Shown piece after piece: positions 44,655-54,016 of a stretch of 64,000 nucleotides of DNA. The translations under genes and the position numbers were made by a program. The notes beneath the pieces are model-generated. The model was not told where the DNA came from, did no database searches, and worked only from the letters and a program-made list of their open reading frames with translations. This DNA is from Faecalicatena contorta (GTDB lineage: Bacteria > Bacillota > Clostridia > Lachnospirales > Lachnospiraceae): the NCBI RefSeq assembly GCF_021531975.1, contig NZ_JAFBIY010000002.1:248001-312000 (forward strand), in the 5' to 3' direction. How positions within the stretch are numbered: position 1 is the stretch's first letter; each line of letters opens with the position of its first letter.

Positions 44655-45770
44655 CTAGCAGTTATACTTGTTGACAATTTCCTGCATAATATCCCATTTC
44701 TGTTCCATATCTTCAACCAGTTTGAACTGTGTTCGGCAACGATCCAGATTGTGATGTTCGCGGTGAATCTTAAAGTAAGTATCTCCCTGCAGATAATCGG
44801 TAAGGAAACGCATGCCACATTCAAAAGTCATCGTTTTCGCGCCCATCGGCATCAATTCGATTTCCTTATTGGTAAGCTTCCCGCCGCATCCCTCAATAAA
44901 TCCTTTTGCATACAGGTCAAACAGCTCCATACTACAGGATACTTTACTCAGATCCTGCTCATCTTCAGCTGCAGTACTTGCACCAAATCGAATAGAATCA
45001 CCAAAATCATTCATAGCGAGCCCCGGCATTACCGTATCCAGATCGATAACACAAATACCCTTACCCGTTTTATCATCAATCATAATGTTATTCAGCTTCG
45101 TATCATTGTGCGTAACACGAAGCGGGATCTCTCCCTTTGCCTGAAGATCGGAGAAATAGTTTGCAACATCCTCATGATCCAGCACGAACTGAATCTCTTT
45201 CTGCACAGATGCTGCTCTTCCCATTATATCATCGTCCACTGCTTTTTTAAATACTGCAAATCTCGCTTTTGTATCATGAAAGCCTTTAATTGTCTCATGA
45301 AGCGTATCTGCCGGATAATCAGCAAGCAGTCTCTGGAAATTACCGAACGCAACTGCACTCTGATAAAAATGTTCCGGCTTTTCCACCTGATCATAGCTGG
45401 TTGCATTCGTAATAAACTTGTATGAGCGCCAATATTCACCCTTGGAATCTACGAAATACGCCTTCCCGTCTACCGCCGGAATAACATTGAGTGTCTCCCG
45501 CTCCGGATCTCCCCCATTTTCAATAATCTTCTTCCGAAGATAGGAAGTAACACCCATAATATTTTCCATAAGCTCTATCGGTTTCGCAAATACATCACGA
45601 TTCATTCGCTGCAGAATGACTTTCAGTCTTCCCATCTCAGCGATATCGAAAGTCAGAAGATAGGTATCATTAATATGGCCGCTGCCATATGGTCTTTCAT
45701 CAACCAGAACGCCTTCATATCTGAAGTTCGCTATCGCTTCATCTCTTTGTCCTCTTGTAATCTGTGCCAT
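44655..45770 (-). CDS. N-acetylhexosamine 1-kinase-like phosphotransferase (NahK/LnpB type)
   Basis: This 371-residue aminoglycoside-phosphotransferase-fold kinase has the catalytic loop LRVTHNDTKLNNIMID and the DFG-like VIDLDTVMPG, as in NahK of the lacto-N-biose pathway. It would make GlcNAc-1-phosphate or GalNAc-1-phosphate from the amino sugar freed by the GH112 phosphorylase. The ATG at 45770 overlaps the stop of the nucleotidyltransferase gene (TAATG) and has GGGAGG upstream, so the two are translationally coupled. Confidence 0.88.
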   Translation of the reverse strand: MAQITRGQRDEAIANFRYEGVLVDERPYGSGHINDTYLLTFDIAEMGRLKVILQRMNRDVFAKPIELMENIMGVTSYLRKKIIENGGDPERETLNVIPAVDGKAYFVDSKGEYWRSYKFITNATSYDQVEKPEHFYQSAVAFGNFQRLLADYPADTLHETIKGFHDTKARFAVFKKAVDDDIMGRAASVQKEIQFVLDHEDVANYFSDLQAKGEIPLRVTHNDTKLNNIMIDDKTGKGICVIDLDTVMPGLAMNDFGDSIRFGASTAAEDEQDLSKVSCSMELFDLYAKGFIEGCGGKLTNKEIELMPMGAKTMTFECGMRFLTDYLQGDTYFKIHREHHNLDRCRTQFKLVEDMEQKWDIMQEIVNKYNC

Positions 45771-46696
45771 TATGCTTCCTCCCAAAGATGTTTTGGATAG
45801 AGGCCTGCGTCCTTCATCTTCTGAATCGCTTCAACCACTACCGGTTTATCCTCTTTATAAGTCACACCATACCACTTATCGGCAGACTTAAGTACAGCAA
45901 CGGTTGCACGTTCCTCTCCGAGAAGATCACTTACAACTGTCGGGAGGAAATACTCACATTTCATAGGATTCTCTCCAAGTCCCTTTTCAAGAAATGCCGG
46001 GAAACCTTCCTTAATTTCTTTCAAAATGCTCTTCGTAAATCCCCACATATTCATGGAAACAATTGTGTCAGCCGGAACAGCTGTCCATGTCTCCCCACCA
46101 TCTTCTGTAAATGCAATGCCGCCGTCACGCTTCTCGATACGTGTTCGCTCATGAATCGCCATAAGCTCGCCCTTTTCATTCATGCTGCAGATTCCTCTGG
46201 CTACATGACCGTTATCTGTTACCGTGTTGCCGAGCTCATAGCCAACCATCGTATAACGATACTTATCGTCATCCTGATGAGATGCCAGATAATCATAGAT
46301 CAGCTGAAATGCTTCTTTTCCGTAATAATCATCTGCATTAATTACCGCAAATGGTCCGTCGATCTGATCAATACAGCTCAGTACAGCATGCGCTGTTCCC
46401 CATGGTTTTACTCTTCCTTCCGGCACTTCATATCCTTCCGGAATATTGTTAAGCTCCTGGAACGCATAGGATACGTCCATGTATTTTGACATACGGTCTC
46501 CAACAGCCTCTTTGAAATCTGCTTCATTTTCTTTTTTGATAATGAAGATTACCTTTTCAAACCCGGCTCTTTTCGCGTCAAACATGGAAAAGTCCATAAT
46601 AATATGTCCCTCACTATCCACCGGGTCAATCTGTTTCAGGCCACCGTAACGGCTTCCCATACCTGCCGCCATAATGACTAATACTGGTTTGTTCAT
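45770..46696 (-). CDS. Nucleotidyltransferase (NTP-transferase family) of the LNB/GNB operon
   Basis: This 308-residue sugar-1-phosphate nucleotidyltransferase has the glycine-rich signature VIMAAGMGSRYGGLKQ (residues 6-21 from the listed start) and the metal-binding FAVINADDYYG. It would couple a sugar-1-phosphate to UTP or another NTP. In bifidobacteria the corresponding step is done by a GalT-type uridylyltransferase (LnpC), which is absent here, so this protein is the likely substitute. Two start codons lie close together (46699 and 46696); the second is better spaced from GGAGG. Confidence 0.88.
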   Translation of the reverse strand: MNKPVLVIMAAGMGSRYGGLKQIDPVDSEGHIIMDFSMFDAKRAGFEKVIFIIKKENEADFKEAVGDRMSKYMDVSYAFQELNNIPEGYEVPEGRVKPWGTAHAVLSCIDQIDGPFAVINADDYYGKEAFQLIYDYLASHQDDDKYRYTMVGYELGNTVTDNGHVARGICSMNEKGELMAIHERTRIEKRDGGIAFTEDGGETWTAVPADTIVSMNMWGFTKSILKEIKEGFPAFLEKGLGENPMKCEYFLPTVVSDLLGEERATVAVLKSADKWYGVTYKEDKPVVVEAIQKMKDAGLYPKHLWEEA

Positions 46697-46744
46697 CATT
46701 CTTCCTCCAAGTCCTGATTTATTTGCTTTATATCCATAAGAATT

Positions 46745-47629
46745 CTAACCCTTGATACCTCCGGTTACACCACCGATAATCTTCTCTGACAGGAAGATAT
46801 ACAGAATGAATGTAGGAAGGAATACGATAATAACTGCTGCGAACATTCCTGCCCAGTTACCTGTGTACTGCATGGACTGCAGCATTCCATAAAGACCTAC
46901 CGCTACCGGTCTGAGTGCATCACTGTTTGCAAATATCAAGGATAAGAAGTATTCATTCCAGATATTAATAAAGTTAAAAATCGTTACTGTTACAATTCCT
47001 GACTGTGCCATCGGGAACATAATTTTCCAGAATGTCTTAGCCGGTGGACATCCATCAATTGCAGCTGCCTCTTCATATGTACGTGACAGGTTCGCAAAGA
47101 ATGTCAGAAGGAAAATCGTTGTATACGGAATATTAATTCCAATATACAGGAATATAAGTGTTACCTTACTTGCTACAACGTCATTCAGAATACCCATGTT
47201 GGCAACAACACTGAAAAGCGGGAGTACGATCATTGTGATTGGAACACCCATTGCTGCGACAAAGCCCGTCTGGATGATCTTGTTTCCAAGGAAAGTGAAT
47301 CTTGCCAATACATAAGCTGCCGGTGCACAGATCAGAATCAGAAGTGCACATGACACAAGTGAATATAGTAATGAGTTCATGAAGAATACCGCAACACCGC
47401 CGCTTCCCCATGCCTGCGCATAATTTTCAAAATGCAGTCCTGTTGGGAACTTTAAAGCATTTCCCGCAAAAATGTCAGCTGTTGTAGATAAACTTGCTGC
47501 TACGATCCAGCCAAGAAGCATGAACGTAAATATTACCCATAAAATGATGATAATATATCCAGGAGCCAGCTTCAGTTCTTTTTTCCAATTAATCTTATCT
47601 TTAACTTTTCTTTCTTTTTCCTTAGCCAT
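46745..47629 (-). CDS. Carbohydrate ABC transporter permease (MalG family)
   Basis: This inner-membrane permease of the CUT1 family has 294 residues and six membrane segments after a lysine-rich cytoplasmic N-terminus. The EAA loop reads EEAAAIDGCPPAKTFWKIMFPM, the coupling site for the shared ATPase. It pairs with the MalF-type permease at 47645 and the binding protein at 48654. No ATPase gene is present, so a common MsiK-like ATPase elsewhere must energise it. The cargo is probably LNB/GNB or mucin-type oligosaccharides, inferred from the neighbours. Confidence 0.94.
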   Translation of the reverse strand: MAKEKERKVKDKINWKKELKLAPGYIIIILWVIFTFMLLGWIVAASLSTTADIFAGNALKFPTGLHFENYAQAWGSGGVAVFFMNSLLYSLVSCALLILICAPAAYVLARFTFLGNKIIQTGFVAAMGVPITMIVLPLFSVVANMGILNDVVASKVTLIFLYIGINIPYTTIFLLTFFANLSRTYEEAAAIDGCPPAKTFWKIMFPMAQSGIVTVTIFNFINIWNEYFLSLIFANSDALRPVAVGLYGMLQSMQYTGNWAGMFAAVIIVFLPTFILYIFLSEKIIGGVTGGIKG

Positions 47630-47644
47630 AACTGCTCCTCCTTT

Positions 47645-48550
47645 CTAAAATTCCAGATCATCATCTTTGATGAGTTTATTACAGATTGTAAATATAATAA
47701 CTACACATAAGCACAGGATAATACCTATTGCCGCACCATATCCTGCATTTCGTTCCGTTACTGCATTACCCGCCCCAAAGGTATGCATGTACATGTACTG
47801 TACAGGAACAATTGTTGATTTATCTGCAGTAACAGTAGAGAACAGCTGTGACCATACAAAGAATGCAGCTGAGCTTACTGACCACATCGTAATATTTGTC
47901 TTAAACACTCCCTTGAGAAGCGGAAGTGTCATATGACGAAACTGCTGCGGCTTATTTGCCCCATCAATAGTAGCCGCTTCATAAAGATCCGGACTGATTC
48001 TTTCAATTCCGCTCATCCAGATCAACATATGATAACCAATCATACCAAAACAATATGCAAATAATAATGCCCAGAACTTATGGTCTGTATCGAGCCACGG
48101 CGTAGCAGCCAGTTTTTTCAGACCGATCGTTTCCAAAAATGATTTCAAAAGACCGAACTTCGGACTGTATACATACTGAAGCCACATAGTAGCAAGTGCT
48201 ACGGCACTGACGATATTCGGCAGATAGATAATAGCACGGAACAGTTTCTTACCACGAATTCCACTTGTAAGAATAACCGCAAAAAGCAAAGATACTGACA
48301 GAACGATTGCCCCGCCTATTGCCCATATCTTGAAAATATTAAACATCGCAGTTTCAAAAATTGCCGTTGTAAACAGCTTCTGGTAGTTCTGCATTCCTAC
48401 AAATGTCCAATACTCCATAGCATCTGTGACAGACTCAATCTTGTACAGACTCATCATGATCGTACGAATGATCGGATACAGAAATACAATGAGGAAGATG
48501 ATGACTGCGGGCGTAAGAAAGCCGACTATCATTTTTTTGTTCTTCTTCAT
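47645..48550 (-). CDS. Carbohydrate ABC transporter permease (MalF family)
   Basis: This 301-residue permease has six hydrophobic segments and the EAA loop DLYEAATIDGANKPQQFRHM. The N-terminal KKNKKMIVGFLTPAVIIF is typical of the UgpA/MalF group. It is the partner of the MalG-type subunit 15 bp downstream. A hairpin separates it from the binding-protein gene upstream. Confidence 0.94.
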   Translation of the reverse strand: MKKNKKMIVGFLTPAVIIFLIVFLYPIIRTIMMSLYKIESVTDAMEYWTFVGMQNYQKLFTTAIFETAMFNIFKIWAIGGAIVLSVSLLFAVILTSGIRGKKLFRAIIYLPNIVSAVALATMWLQYVYSPKFGLLKSFLETIGLKKLAATPWLDTDHKFWALLFAYCFGMIGYHMLIWMSGIERISPDLYEAATIDGANKPQQFRHMTLPLLKGVFKTNITMWSVSSAAFFVWSQLFSTVTADKSTIVPVQYMYMHTFGAGNAVTERNAGYGAAIGIILCLCVVIIFTICNKLIKDDDLEF

Positions 48551-48580
48551 CTGGTTATGCCCTCCTTTTCCTCTCTATAA

Positions 48581-48616
48581 AATATGGCGGCTGTGCCTTC
48601 CGCCCGCCGCCATATT
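48581..48616 (-). terminator. Stem-loop between binding protein and MalF-type permease
   Basis: AATATGGCGGC and GCCGCCATATT are perfectly complementary (11 bp) with a 14-base loop; on the minus strand the stem is followed by TTATAG. It probably lowers expression of the permeases relative to the binding protein. Confidence 0.75.
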
Positions 48617-48653
48617 CCATCATTGTCTTACTCGACAAATGTTGCTCATAATC

Positions 48654-49943
48654 TTATTGTCCAGCTGCCTCTTTCATAGCTGCTACAAATCCTGCTCCGT
48701 CAACCTTACCAGCTGCAAGATTCAGTGTCTGCTCTGCAAGAACCGGTGTAAGGTCAACGTTGTTCTCAACACCTGCTGCCCAGTCATAGTATGATACTGT
48801 AGCATCGAAGTCATCCTTAACATCTGCCAGCTCTACAGGCCATGCATCTGCATTTGCCTTATCTGTCGGGATGCAAAGAGCTTCCTCAGTCATCTGCTTG
48901 TCAAAGTCTCCAGTTGTGATGTATGTGATCAACTCGAAAGCTTCGTTTGCCATCTTGGAATCTTTGTTGATTGCAAACACCTGGTTAGCGATGTTGTTTG
49001 CTGTATTATCATCTGTTCCGCCTTCTACAGATGGGTAGTTGAAGTATCCCCACTCAAGATCTTCTGCTGCAGAAGCTTTTGCTTCATTTGGAAGCCATGA
49101 ACCACAGATAACGATTGCAGCTTCACCTGGAGCGAATTCCTGATTCTGTCCTGCTGGATATTTATTTTTTGCGATATTCTCAGAGAAGTAACCCTTCTTT
49201 GCGAAATCAGCAAAGCTTTCAGCTGCTGCAAGAACCTTTGGATCATCCCATGTTACGCTAACGCCATTTACTTCTTCACCCATAACGAGAGATTTAACTC
49301 CGTCCTGTCCGATATATCTTGCAAGATGAAGTCCGATGAATGATGTCATATAAGCATCATCAGCAGTAATCGGTGTAATACCAGCTTCTTTTAACTTAGC
49401 ACAAGCTGCATCAAACTCTGCCCATGTTGCAGGAGCTGCTTCAATGCCTGCTTTAGCAAATAATGTCTTGTTGTAGAAGAAACCAAAGATGGATGGCTGA
49501 TAAGGAATCGTATGTAATGTGTTATCCCCATCATGTGTCTGTCCATAAGCATTACGTGCGATTGCAAATAATGTCTCATTACCATGCTCAGCCTCATAAT
49601 CTTTTGCGATGTCTTCAAGATCTAATAAGTATTTTCCCCAGGAACCATTTACGCGGTTAACGTCTTCGTCGAATAAATCGATCTGCTGCTTTGCATCAAG
49701 TGCCGGCTGAAGTCCCTCTCTCTGTCCAGAACGCCCCTTGAACTGAACATCAACTTCAACGCCTGTGTCCTCTGTGTATTTGGCAACTGCATCTTTGATT
49801 ACCTTAGCCTGTGGCTCGTCCTCACTCCACATTGCCCAGTAAACAAGTTTTTTGCCGCCGTCATCCGACTTGCTTCCGCAGCCTACTGCCAATGATGCAA
49901 CCATAGCTGCACACAGAAGCACACTTAAGATTTTCTTTTTCAT
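48654..49943 (-). CDS. Extracellular carbohydrate-binding lipoprotein of the LNB/GNB operon
   Basis: This 429-residue family-1 solute-binding protein has a lipoprotein signal (lipobox SLAVGC, Cys22). The mature part begins VYWAMWSEDEPQ and includes PYQPSIFGFFYNKTLFAKAG and GEAAIVICGSWLPNE, typical of CUT1 binding proteins. It is the first gene of a six-gene operon ending with galE and is read from a promoter in the divergent region with the AraC regulator. LNB, GNB or related oligosaccharides are the likely ligands. Confidence 0.94.
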   Translation of the reverse strand: MKKKILSVLLCAAMVASLAVGCGSKSDDGGKKLVYWAMWSEDEPQAKVIKDAVAKYTEDTGVEVDVQFKGRSGQREGLQPALDAKQQIDLFDEDVNRVNGSWGKYLLDLEDIAKDYEAEHGNETLFAIARNAYGQTHDGDNTLHTIPYQPSIFGFFYNKTLFAKAGIEAAPATWAEFDAACAKLKEAGITPITADDAYMTSFIGLHLARYIGQDGVKSLVMGEEVNGVSVTWDDPKVLAAAESFADFAKKGYFSENIAKNKYPAGQNQEFAPGEAAIVICGSWLPNEAKASAAEDLEWGYFNYPSVEGGTDDNTANNIANQVFAINKDSKMANEAFELITYITTGDFDKQMTEEALCIPTDKANADAWPVELADVKDDFDATVSYYDWAAGVENNVDLTPVLAEQTLNLAAGKVDGAGFVAAMKEAAGQ

Positions 49944-49978
49944 AATACATTACCTCCTGTATATGTTTTGATGAACTC

Positions 49979-50000
49979 ATTATATTACAAAGTTGCACAA
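49979..50000 (-). promoter_or_regulatory. -10 element and possible activator site of the LNB/GNB operon
   Basis: TATAAT on the minus strand (49984-49979) has no good -35 at the right distance. Just upstream TTGTGCAA lies at 50000-49993, a word that recurs before the GH112 gene. A weak -35 with an adjacent site fits activation by the divergent AraC protein. Confidence 0.45.
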
Positions 50001-50049
50001 AAATCTTTATCTTATCTTTCCCATAGTTTGCATTATCTGCATTTTCTCT

Positions 50050-50078
50050 TTGATTTCCATCCAAAAACAGTCTATAAT
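50050..50078 (+). promoter_or_regulatory. Promoter of the AraC regulator gene
   Basis: TTGATT (50050-50055) and TATAAT (50073-50078) are 17 bases apart. The leader before the start at 50120 is about 35 bases. Confidence 0.75.
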
Positions 50079-50119
50079 ATTAGTTAAGATAAACAAAAAA
50101 TGTCTGGTCGGAGGTTATT

Positions 50120-51034
50120 ATGGCATATAACGGCGTTCATCTGAAAAATTCCATTTCAATAGGAAAGATTTTCAGCATCCATTATTTTGAATATATGAGC
50201 GACTTCTCCTTCGAAGGCGAATCCCACAACTTCTGGGAATTTATATGTGTCGACAAAGGCGAGGTCAGTGTCACTGCAGGAACTACATATGCAATATTAA
50301 AAAAAGGGGATATCGCCTTTCACCAGCCCAACGAATTCCACAATGTAAAGGCAACCGGAGAGATCGCCCCTAATCTTGTCGTCATTTCTTTCGAATGTCA
50401 GGATGAAGCAATGGACTTTTTCAGAAAGAAAGTATTAAAGATTGATGAAACAGAGCTCAATCTTCTGGCAAATATTATTATGGAAGCCAGACGATGCTTT
50501 GACTGTCGTCTGGATAATCCTTATCTGGAAAATATGCCCCAAAAAGAAGAAGAATTATTTGGCGCCGAACAGATGATACGTCTCCATCTGGAGCACCTGC
50601 TCATCCATATGATCCGCAGATATTCCAATCCCATCGTCCTGCAGAAGAAGCTTCCGAAGTCCGCCACTTTGAAAGCTCCTCGGAACAAAAGCAACGAAGA
50701 AATATTCAACCGCGTTTCTGATTATATGGAAAACCACCTGGACAAGCATGTCACAATCGAACAGATCTGCCGCGACAACCTGATCGGACGTTCCCAGCTT
50801 CAGAAGATTTTCAAAGAAAAGAGCGGACTTGGGATTATTGAATTTTTTTCCTATATGAAAATAGAAGCAGCCAAGAAAATCATCCGGACAAATCGTATGA
50901 ATTTCACACAGATTTCGGAACATCTTGGCTACACATCTATTCACTATTTCTCACGCCAGTTCAAAAAGGTAACCGGCATGACTCCTTCCGAGTATGCGTC
51001 TTCCATCAAAGCTATGGCAGACGGCAAATTTTAA
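50120..51034 (+). CDS. AraC-family regulator with cupin sensor domain
   Basis: An N-terminal cupin-like ligand domain (FEGESHNFWEFICVDKGEV and KKGDIAFHQPNEFHNV) is followed from about residue 195 by a double helix-turn-helix (TIEQICRDNLIGRSQLQKIF and QISEHLGYTSIHYFSRQFKK). It lies divergent from the transporter operon and 800 bp upstream of the phosphorylase gene, so it is the natural candidate for sugar-dependent control of both. The inducing ligand is not known. The gene has GGAGG before its ATG, and overlaps the 3' end of the opposite gene by 4 bp. Confidence 0.92.
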   Translation: MAYNGVHLKNSISIGKIFSIHYFEYMSDFSFEGESHNFWEFICVDKGEVSVTAGTTYAILKKGDIAFHQPNEFHNVKATGEIAPNLVVISFECQDEAMDFFRKKVLKIDETELNLLANIIMEARRCFDCRLDNPYLENMPQKEEELFGAEQMIRLHLEHLLIHMIRRYSNPIVLQKKLPKSATLKAPRNKSNEEIFNRVSDYMENHLDKHVTIEQICRDNLIGRSQLQKIFKEKSGLGIIEFFSYMKIEAAKKIIRTNRMNFTQISEHLGYTSIHYFSRQFKKVTGMTPSEYASSIKAMADGKF

Positions 51035-51657
51035 TGCTTTCTTTTTACCAGCACTGCCGGAGCAAAATATTCCGGCAGATGGAAGCTCGGAATATCCGTC
51101 AGAATCGGGGAAAACGAAGCATAATGTTCAATTTCTTTCGTCTCTGATATCTTATAAAAGTTACAGGAGAACACACTTCCTTCTTCCAAGCATAGAGGAC
51201 CATATATCTGCTCCAGAAGTGCCAGCGGTATATGCAGGCTTACGCTCCATTTACCTTCTTCCGTTTCGGCCTTACATGAAAACGCTTCATATTCTTCCGC
51301 AGTAAAATAAGTTCGATAGGTACGCTCTTTGCCAAATGCCGCCAGAAGAGCCCCATTGGCATTTGCCTCCAGATTAATATATACAGCTCCTGATGCCATA
51401 TTTTTCGCCGGTTCAAACATCAGGAACGCTTCCATCGCGCTGTCTCTGTATACAGGATCCTTATCTTCCTTATACTGCCGAAGCGGATCTGCCTCTTCAC
51501 ACACCATCTTCAAATAAAAACCATCCTGCGGCACAAATCCCAGATATCCATAAGTATCCGGAATTTTTTTCGTTCCCCATAACAATTTATCCACACGAAA
51601 CGGCTCTACACTCTCCAGTTCATCTGGTTTACTGATCATTTCCACTTCCAACAACAT
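51031..51657 (-). CDS. CBM9-like carbohydrate-binding protein, cytoplasmic
   Basis: This 208-residue protein resembles family-9 carbohydrate-binding modules: it has LGFVPQDGFYLKMVCEE, the acidic SAMEAFLMFEP and YINLEANANGALLAAFG segments and a C-terminal NFYKISE. It has no signal peptide or membrane segment, so it seems to act inside the cell. Its role is unknown; position between the AraC gene and the GH112 gene ties it to the LNB/GNB system. The start has AGAGAGG upstream. Confidence 0.7.
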   Translation of the reverse strand: MLLEVEMISKPDELESVEPFRVDKLLWGTKKIPDTYGYLGFVPQDGFYLKMVCEEADPLRQYKEDKDPVYRDSAMEAFLMFEPAKNMASGAVYINLEANANGALLAAFGKERTYRTYFTAEEYEAFSCKAETEEGKWSVSLHIPLALLEQIYGPLCLEEGSVFSCNFYKISETKEIEHYASFSPILTDIPSFHLPEYFAPAVLVKRKH

Positions 51658-51771
51658 AAAAATACACCTCTCTTTCCCAGTTCACACTCTATCTGTCTAC
51701 TTTAAATATAACAAACCTTTTTTCCGATTGCAAGCACGCCAAATGTGCAAAAAAAGCAGACAATTGTGCTA

Positions 51772-51800
51772 TTGAAATATCAAGAAATATTACATATACT
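51772..51800 (+). promoter_or_regulatory. Promoter of the GH112 phosphorylase gene
   Basis: TTGAAA (51772-51777) and TATACT (51795-51800) are exactly 17 bases apart. Upstream lie TGTGCAA (51744-51750) and TTGTGC (51764-51769), similar to the word before the transporter operon, and possible AraC sites. Confidence 0.7.
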
Positions 51801-51836
51801 TTTGATAAAGAATACCAAATAAACAGGGAGGTTATT

Positions 51837-53993
51837 ATGTCAAAAACAAAAGGACGAGTTACATTACCAAGCGAATCCAACTTTCTGAAAGGAACACAGG
51901 AAATGCTTGACCGTTGGGGAGCGGACGCACTTCGCGACAGTGATGGGACCAAACTTGATGACGCAACCAAAGCTCTGGATGCCAGAATATATACCACATA
52001 TTTTGTAGCCCGGGGCCATAATGAATTTGCAAAGGAACATATGGACGAATGCCAGCAGATGCTTCTCATGTCCAGACACAATACAGCATTAGATTCATCT
52101 CTTTCCATTGACTTTATGGAAGGTTATTACCGTGAACAGATCATCCCGGATTATATTCATGATCCTCGGAAATGGTGGGAAGTTATTGACCGCACAACCG
52201 GCGAAATTGTCCCTGTCTCCAACTGGACTGTAGATACAGAAAACAATCTGGTTACGATTACAGATGCTGTACCGTTCCATGAATATACGGTATCTTTCTT
52301 CGTATATGCCATCTGGGATCCGACACAGATGTACAATCACATTACAAACAACTGGGGAGACAAGCCGCATGACATTCCATTTGATATACGCCAGAGTAAT
52401 TCCGGCACTTTCGCAAAGGACTATCTGAAGCAATGGCTGATCGAAAACCCGGATACAGACGTCGTAAGATTCACTACATTTTTCTATCACTTTACACTTG
52501 TCTTTAATGAGCAGGCAAAGGAAAAATTCGTTGACTGGTTTGGATACGGTGCAACGATATCCATTAAGGCTCTGGAGGAATTTGAAAGAGAATATGGCTA
52601 TGCGCTTCGTCCGGAAGATATCGTAGATAATGGTTACTACAACACCACATTCCGTGTGCCTACAAAAGCATATCGCGATTATATGGACTTCATCCAGCGT
52701 TTCGTTGCCCAAAGAGCCAAAGAACTGGTAGATATCGTACATGATGCAGGCCGTGAAGCAATGATGTTCCTGGGCGACAACTGGATCGGAACCGAACCGT
52801 ACGGTCCATATTTTAAAAATATCGGTCTGGACGCGGTGGTAGGAAGCGTAGGCGGTGGTGCAACACTTCGCCTGATTTCAGATATCCCCGGGGTAAAATA
52901 TACAGAAGGACGTTTCCTTCCCTATTTCTTCCCGGATACATTCTATGAAGGAAATGATCCGTGCATCGAAGCCATTGAAAACTGGCTGAGCGCAAGACGT
53001 GCTCTGATGCGTAATCCGGTAGACAGAATCGGCTATGGCGGATACTTAAGCCTCGCTTACAAGTTCCCGGCATTTGTGGATTACATCGAAAAAGTAACCG
53101 ATGAATTCCGTCTTATCTATGATAATGTAAAAGGCCAGAAGCCTTACTGTGGTCTGAAAGTAGGCATTCTGAATTCATGGGGAAGCCTCCGATCCTGGCA
53201 GCCATATATGGTCGCTCACGCACTGTGGTATAAGCAGACCTATTCCTATTTTGGCATTCTGGAATCCCTAAGCGGCGCAGCGGTAGACGTTGCATTCTTA
53301 AGCTTTGACGAGATTCGCGAAAACGGTGTTCCGTCTGATATTGATGTTATTATCAATGCCGGCGATGCCATGACTGCATTCTCCGGCGGCGAAGAATGGC
53401 TGGACGAAAAGCTCATTACCGCTATGCGCAAATGGGTATACGAGGGAGGCGGAATTATCGGTGTCGGCGAACCGACTGCAGTTCACCACGGCGGTCGTTT
53501 CTTCCAGCTGGCAGATATCTTCGGTGTTGATAAGGAACTTGGCTTTACTTTATCCACAGACAAGTATTTTAAAGATGCTGTAGATGCACACTTTATAACC
53601 GAAGACCACACCGGCAGCTTTGATTTTGGCGAAAGCAAGCATGATATTTATGCTCTCACCGGAGATACCGAAATACTGGAGTATTCAAACAACGAAGTAC
53701 ATATGGCCGCTCACGAGTACGGCAAAGGCCGCGGTGTATATATAGCTGGTCTCCCGTACAGTTACGAGAACACACGGCTTCTCATGCGGGCAATGTACTA
53801 TGCGGCACATAAGGAAGACAGCTATCATATATGGTATGCCGACAACCTGAACTGTGAGGTAAACGCATATCCAGAAAACGGTAAATATGCAATATTAAAC
53901 AACTCCAACGAAACACAGGTTACAAATTTCTATGACGGAGAGGGAAACTGCGAGACGATTACATTAGAACCATGTGAAATTCTGTGGAGATAA
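51837..53993 (+). CDS. 1,3-beta-galactosyl-N-acetylhexosamine phosphorylase (GH112)
   Basis: This enzyme phosphorolyses galacto-N-biose (from mucin) or lacto-N-biose I (from milk glycans) to galactose-1-phosphate and GalNAc or GlcNAc in the cytoplasm. The 718-residue length and the opening GRVTLPSESNFLKGTQEML are typical of GH112. Further family landmarks are WGADALRDSDGTKLDD, the catalytic-domain stretch REAMMFLGDNWIGTEPYG and VGSVGGGATLRLISDIPGV, and the GEPTAVHHGGRFFQLADI region. It has no signal peptide, so the disaccharide must be imported, most likely by the adjacent ABC system. The start is preceded by AGGGAGG. Preference between the two disaccharides cannot be read reliably. Confidence 0.95.
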   Translation: MSKTKGRVTLPSESNFLKGTQEMLDRWGADALRDSDGTKLDDATKALDARIYTTYFVARGHNEFAKEHMDECQQMLLMSRHNTALDSSLSIDFMEGYYREQIIPDYIHDPRKWWEVIDRTTGEIVPVSNWTVDTENNLVTITDAVPFHEYTVSFFVYAIWDPTQMYNHITNNWGDKPHDIPFDIRQSNSGTFAKDYLKQWLIENPDTDVVRFTTFFYHFTLVFNEQAKEKFVDWFGYGATISIKALEEFEREYGYALRPEDIVDNGYYNTTFRVPTKAYRDYMDFIQRFVAQRAKELVDIVHDAGREAMMFLGDNWIGTEPYGPYFKNIGLDAVVGSVGGGATLRLISDIPGVKYTEGRFLPYFFPDTFYEGNDPCIEAIENWLSARRALMRNPVDRIGYGGYLSLAYKFPAFVDYIEKVTDEFRLIYDNVKGQKPYCGLKVGILNSWGSLRSWQPYMVAHALWYKQTYSYFGILESLSGAAVDVAFLSFDEIRENGVPSDIDVIINAGDAMTAFSGGEEWLDEKLITAMRKWVYEGGGIIGVGEPTAVHHGGRFFQLADIFGVDKELGFTLSTDKYFKDAVDAHFITEDHTGSFDFGESKHDIYALTGDTEILEYSNNEVHMAAHEYGKGRGVYIAGLPYSYENTRLLMRAMYYAAHKEDSYHIWYADNLNCEVNAYPENGKYAILNNSNETQVTNFYDGEGNCETITLEPCEILWR

Positions 53994-54016
53994 ATGAGCA
54001 GTCTGGAGAATACATC

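Noticed and set aside
45764-46489. 241-residue plus-strand frame over the nucleotidyltransferase
   Set aside because: It is antisense to an intact gene that is translationally coupled to its neighbour; the composition is typical of a shadow frame.
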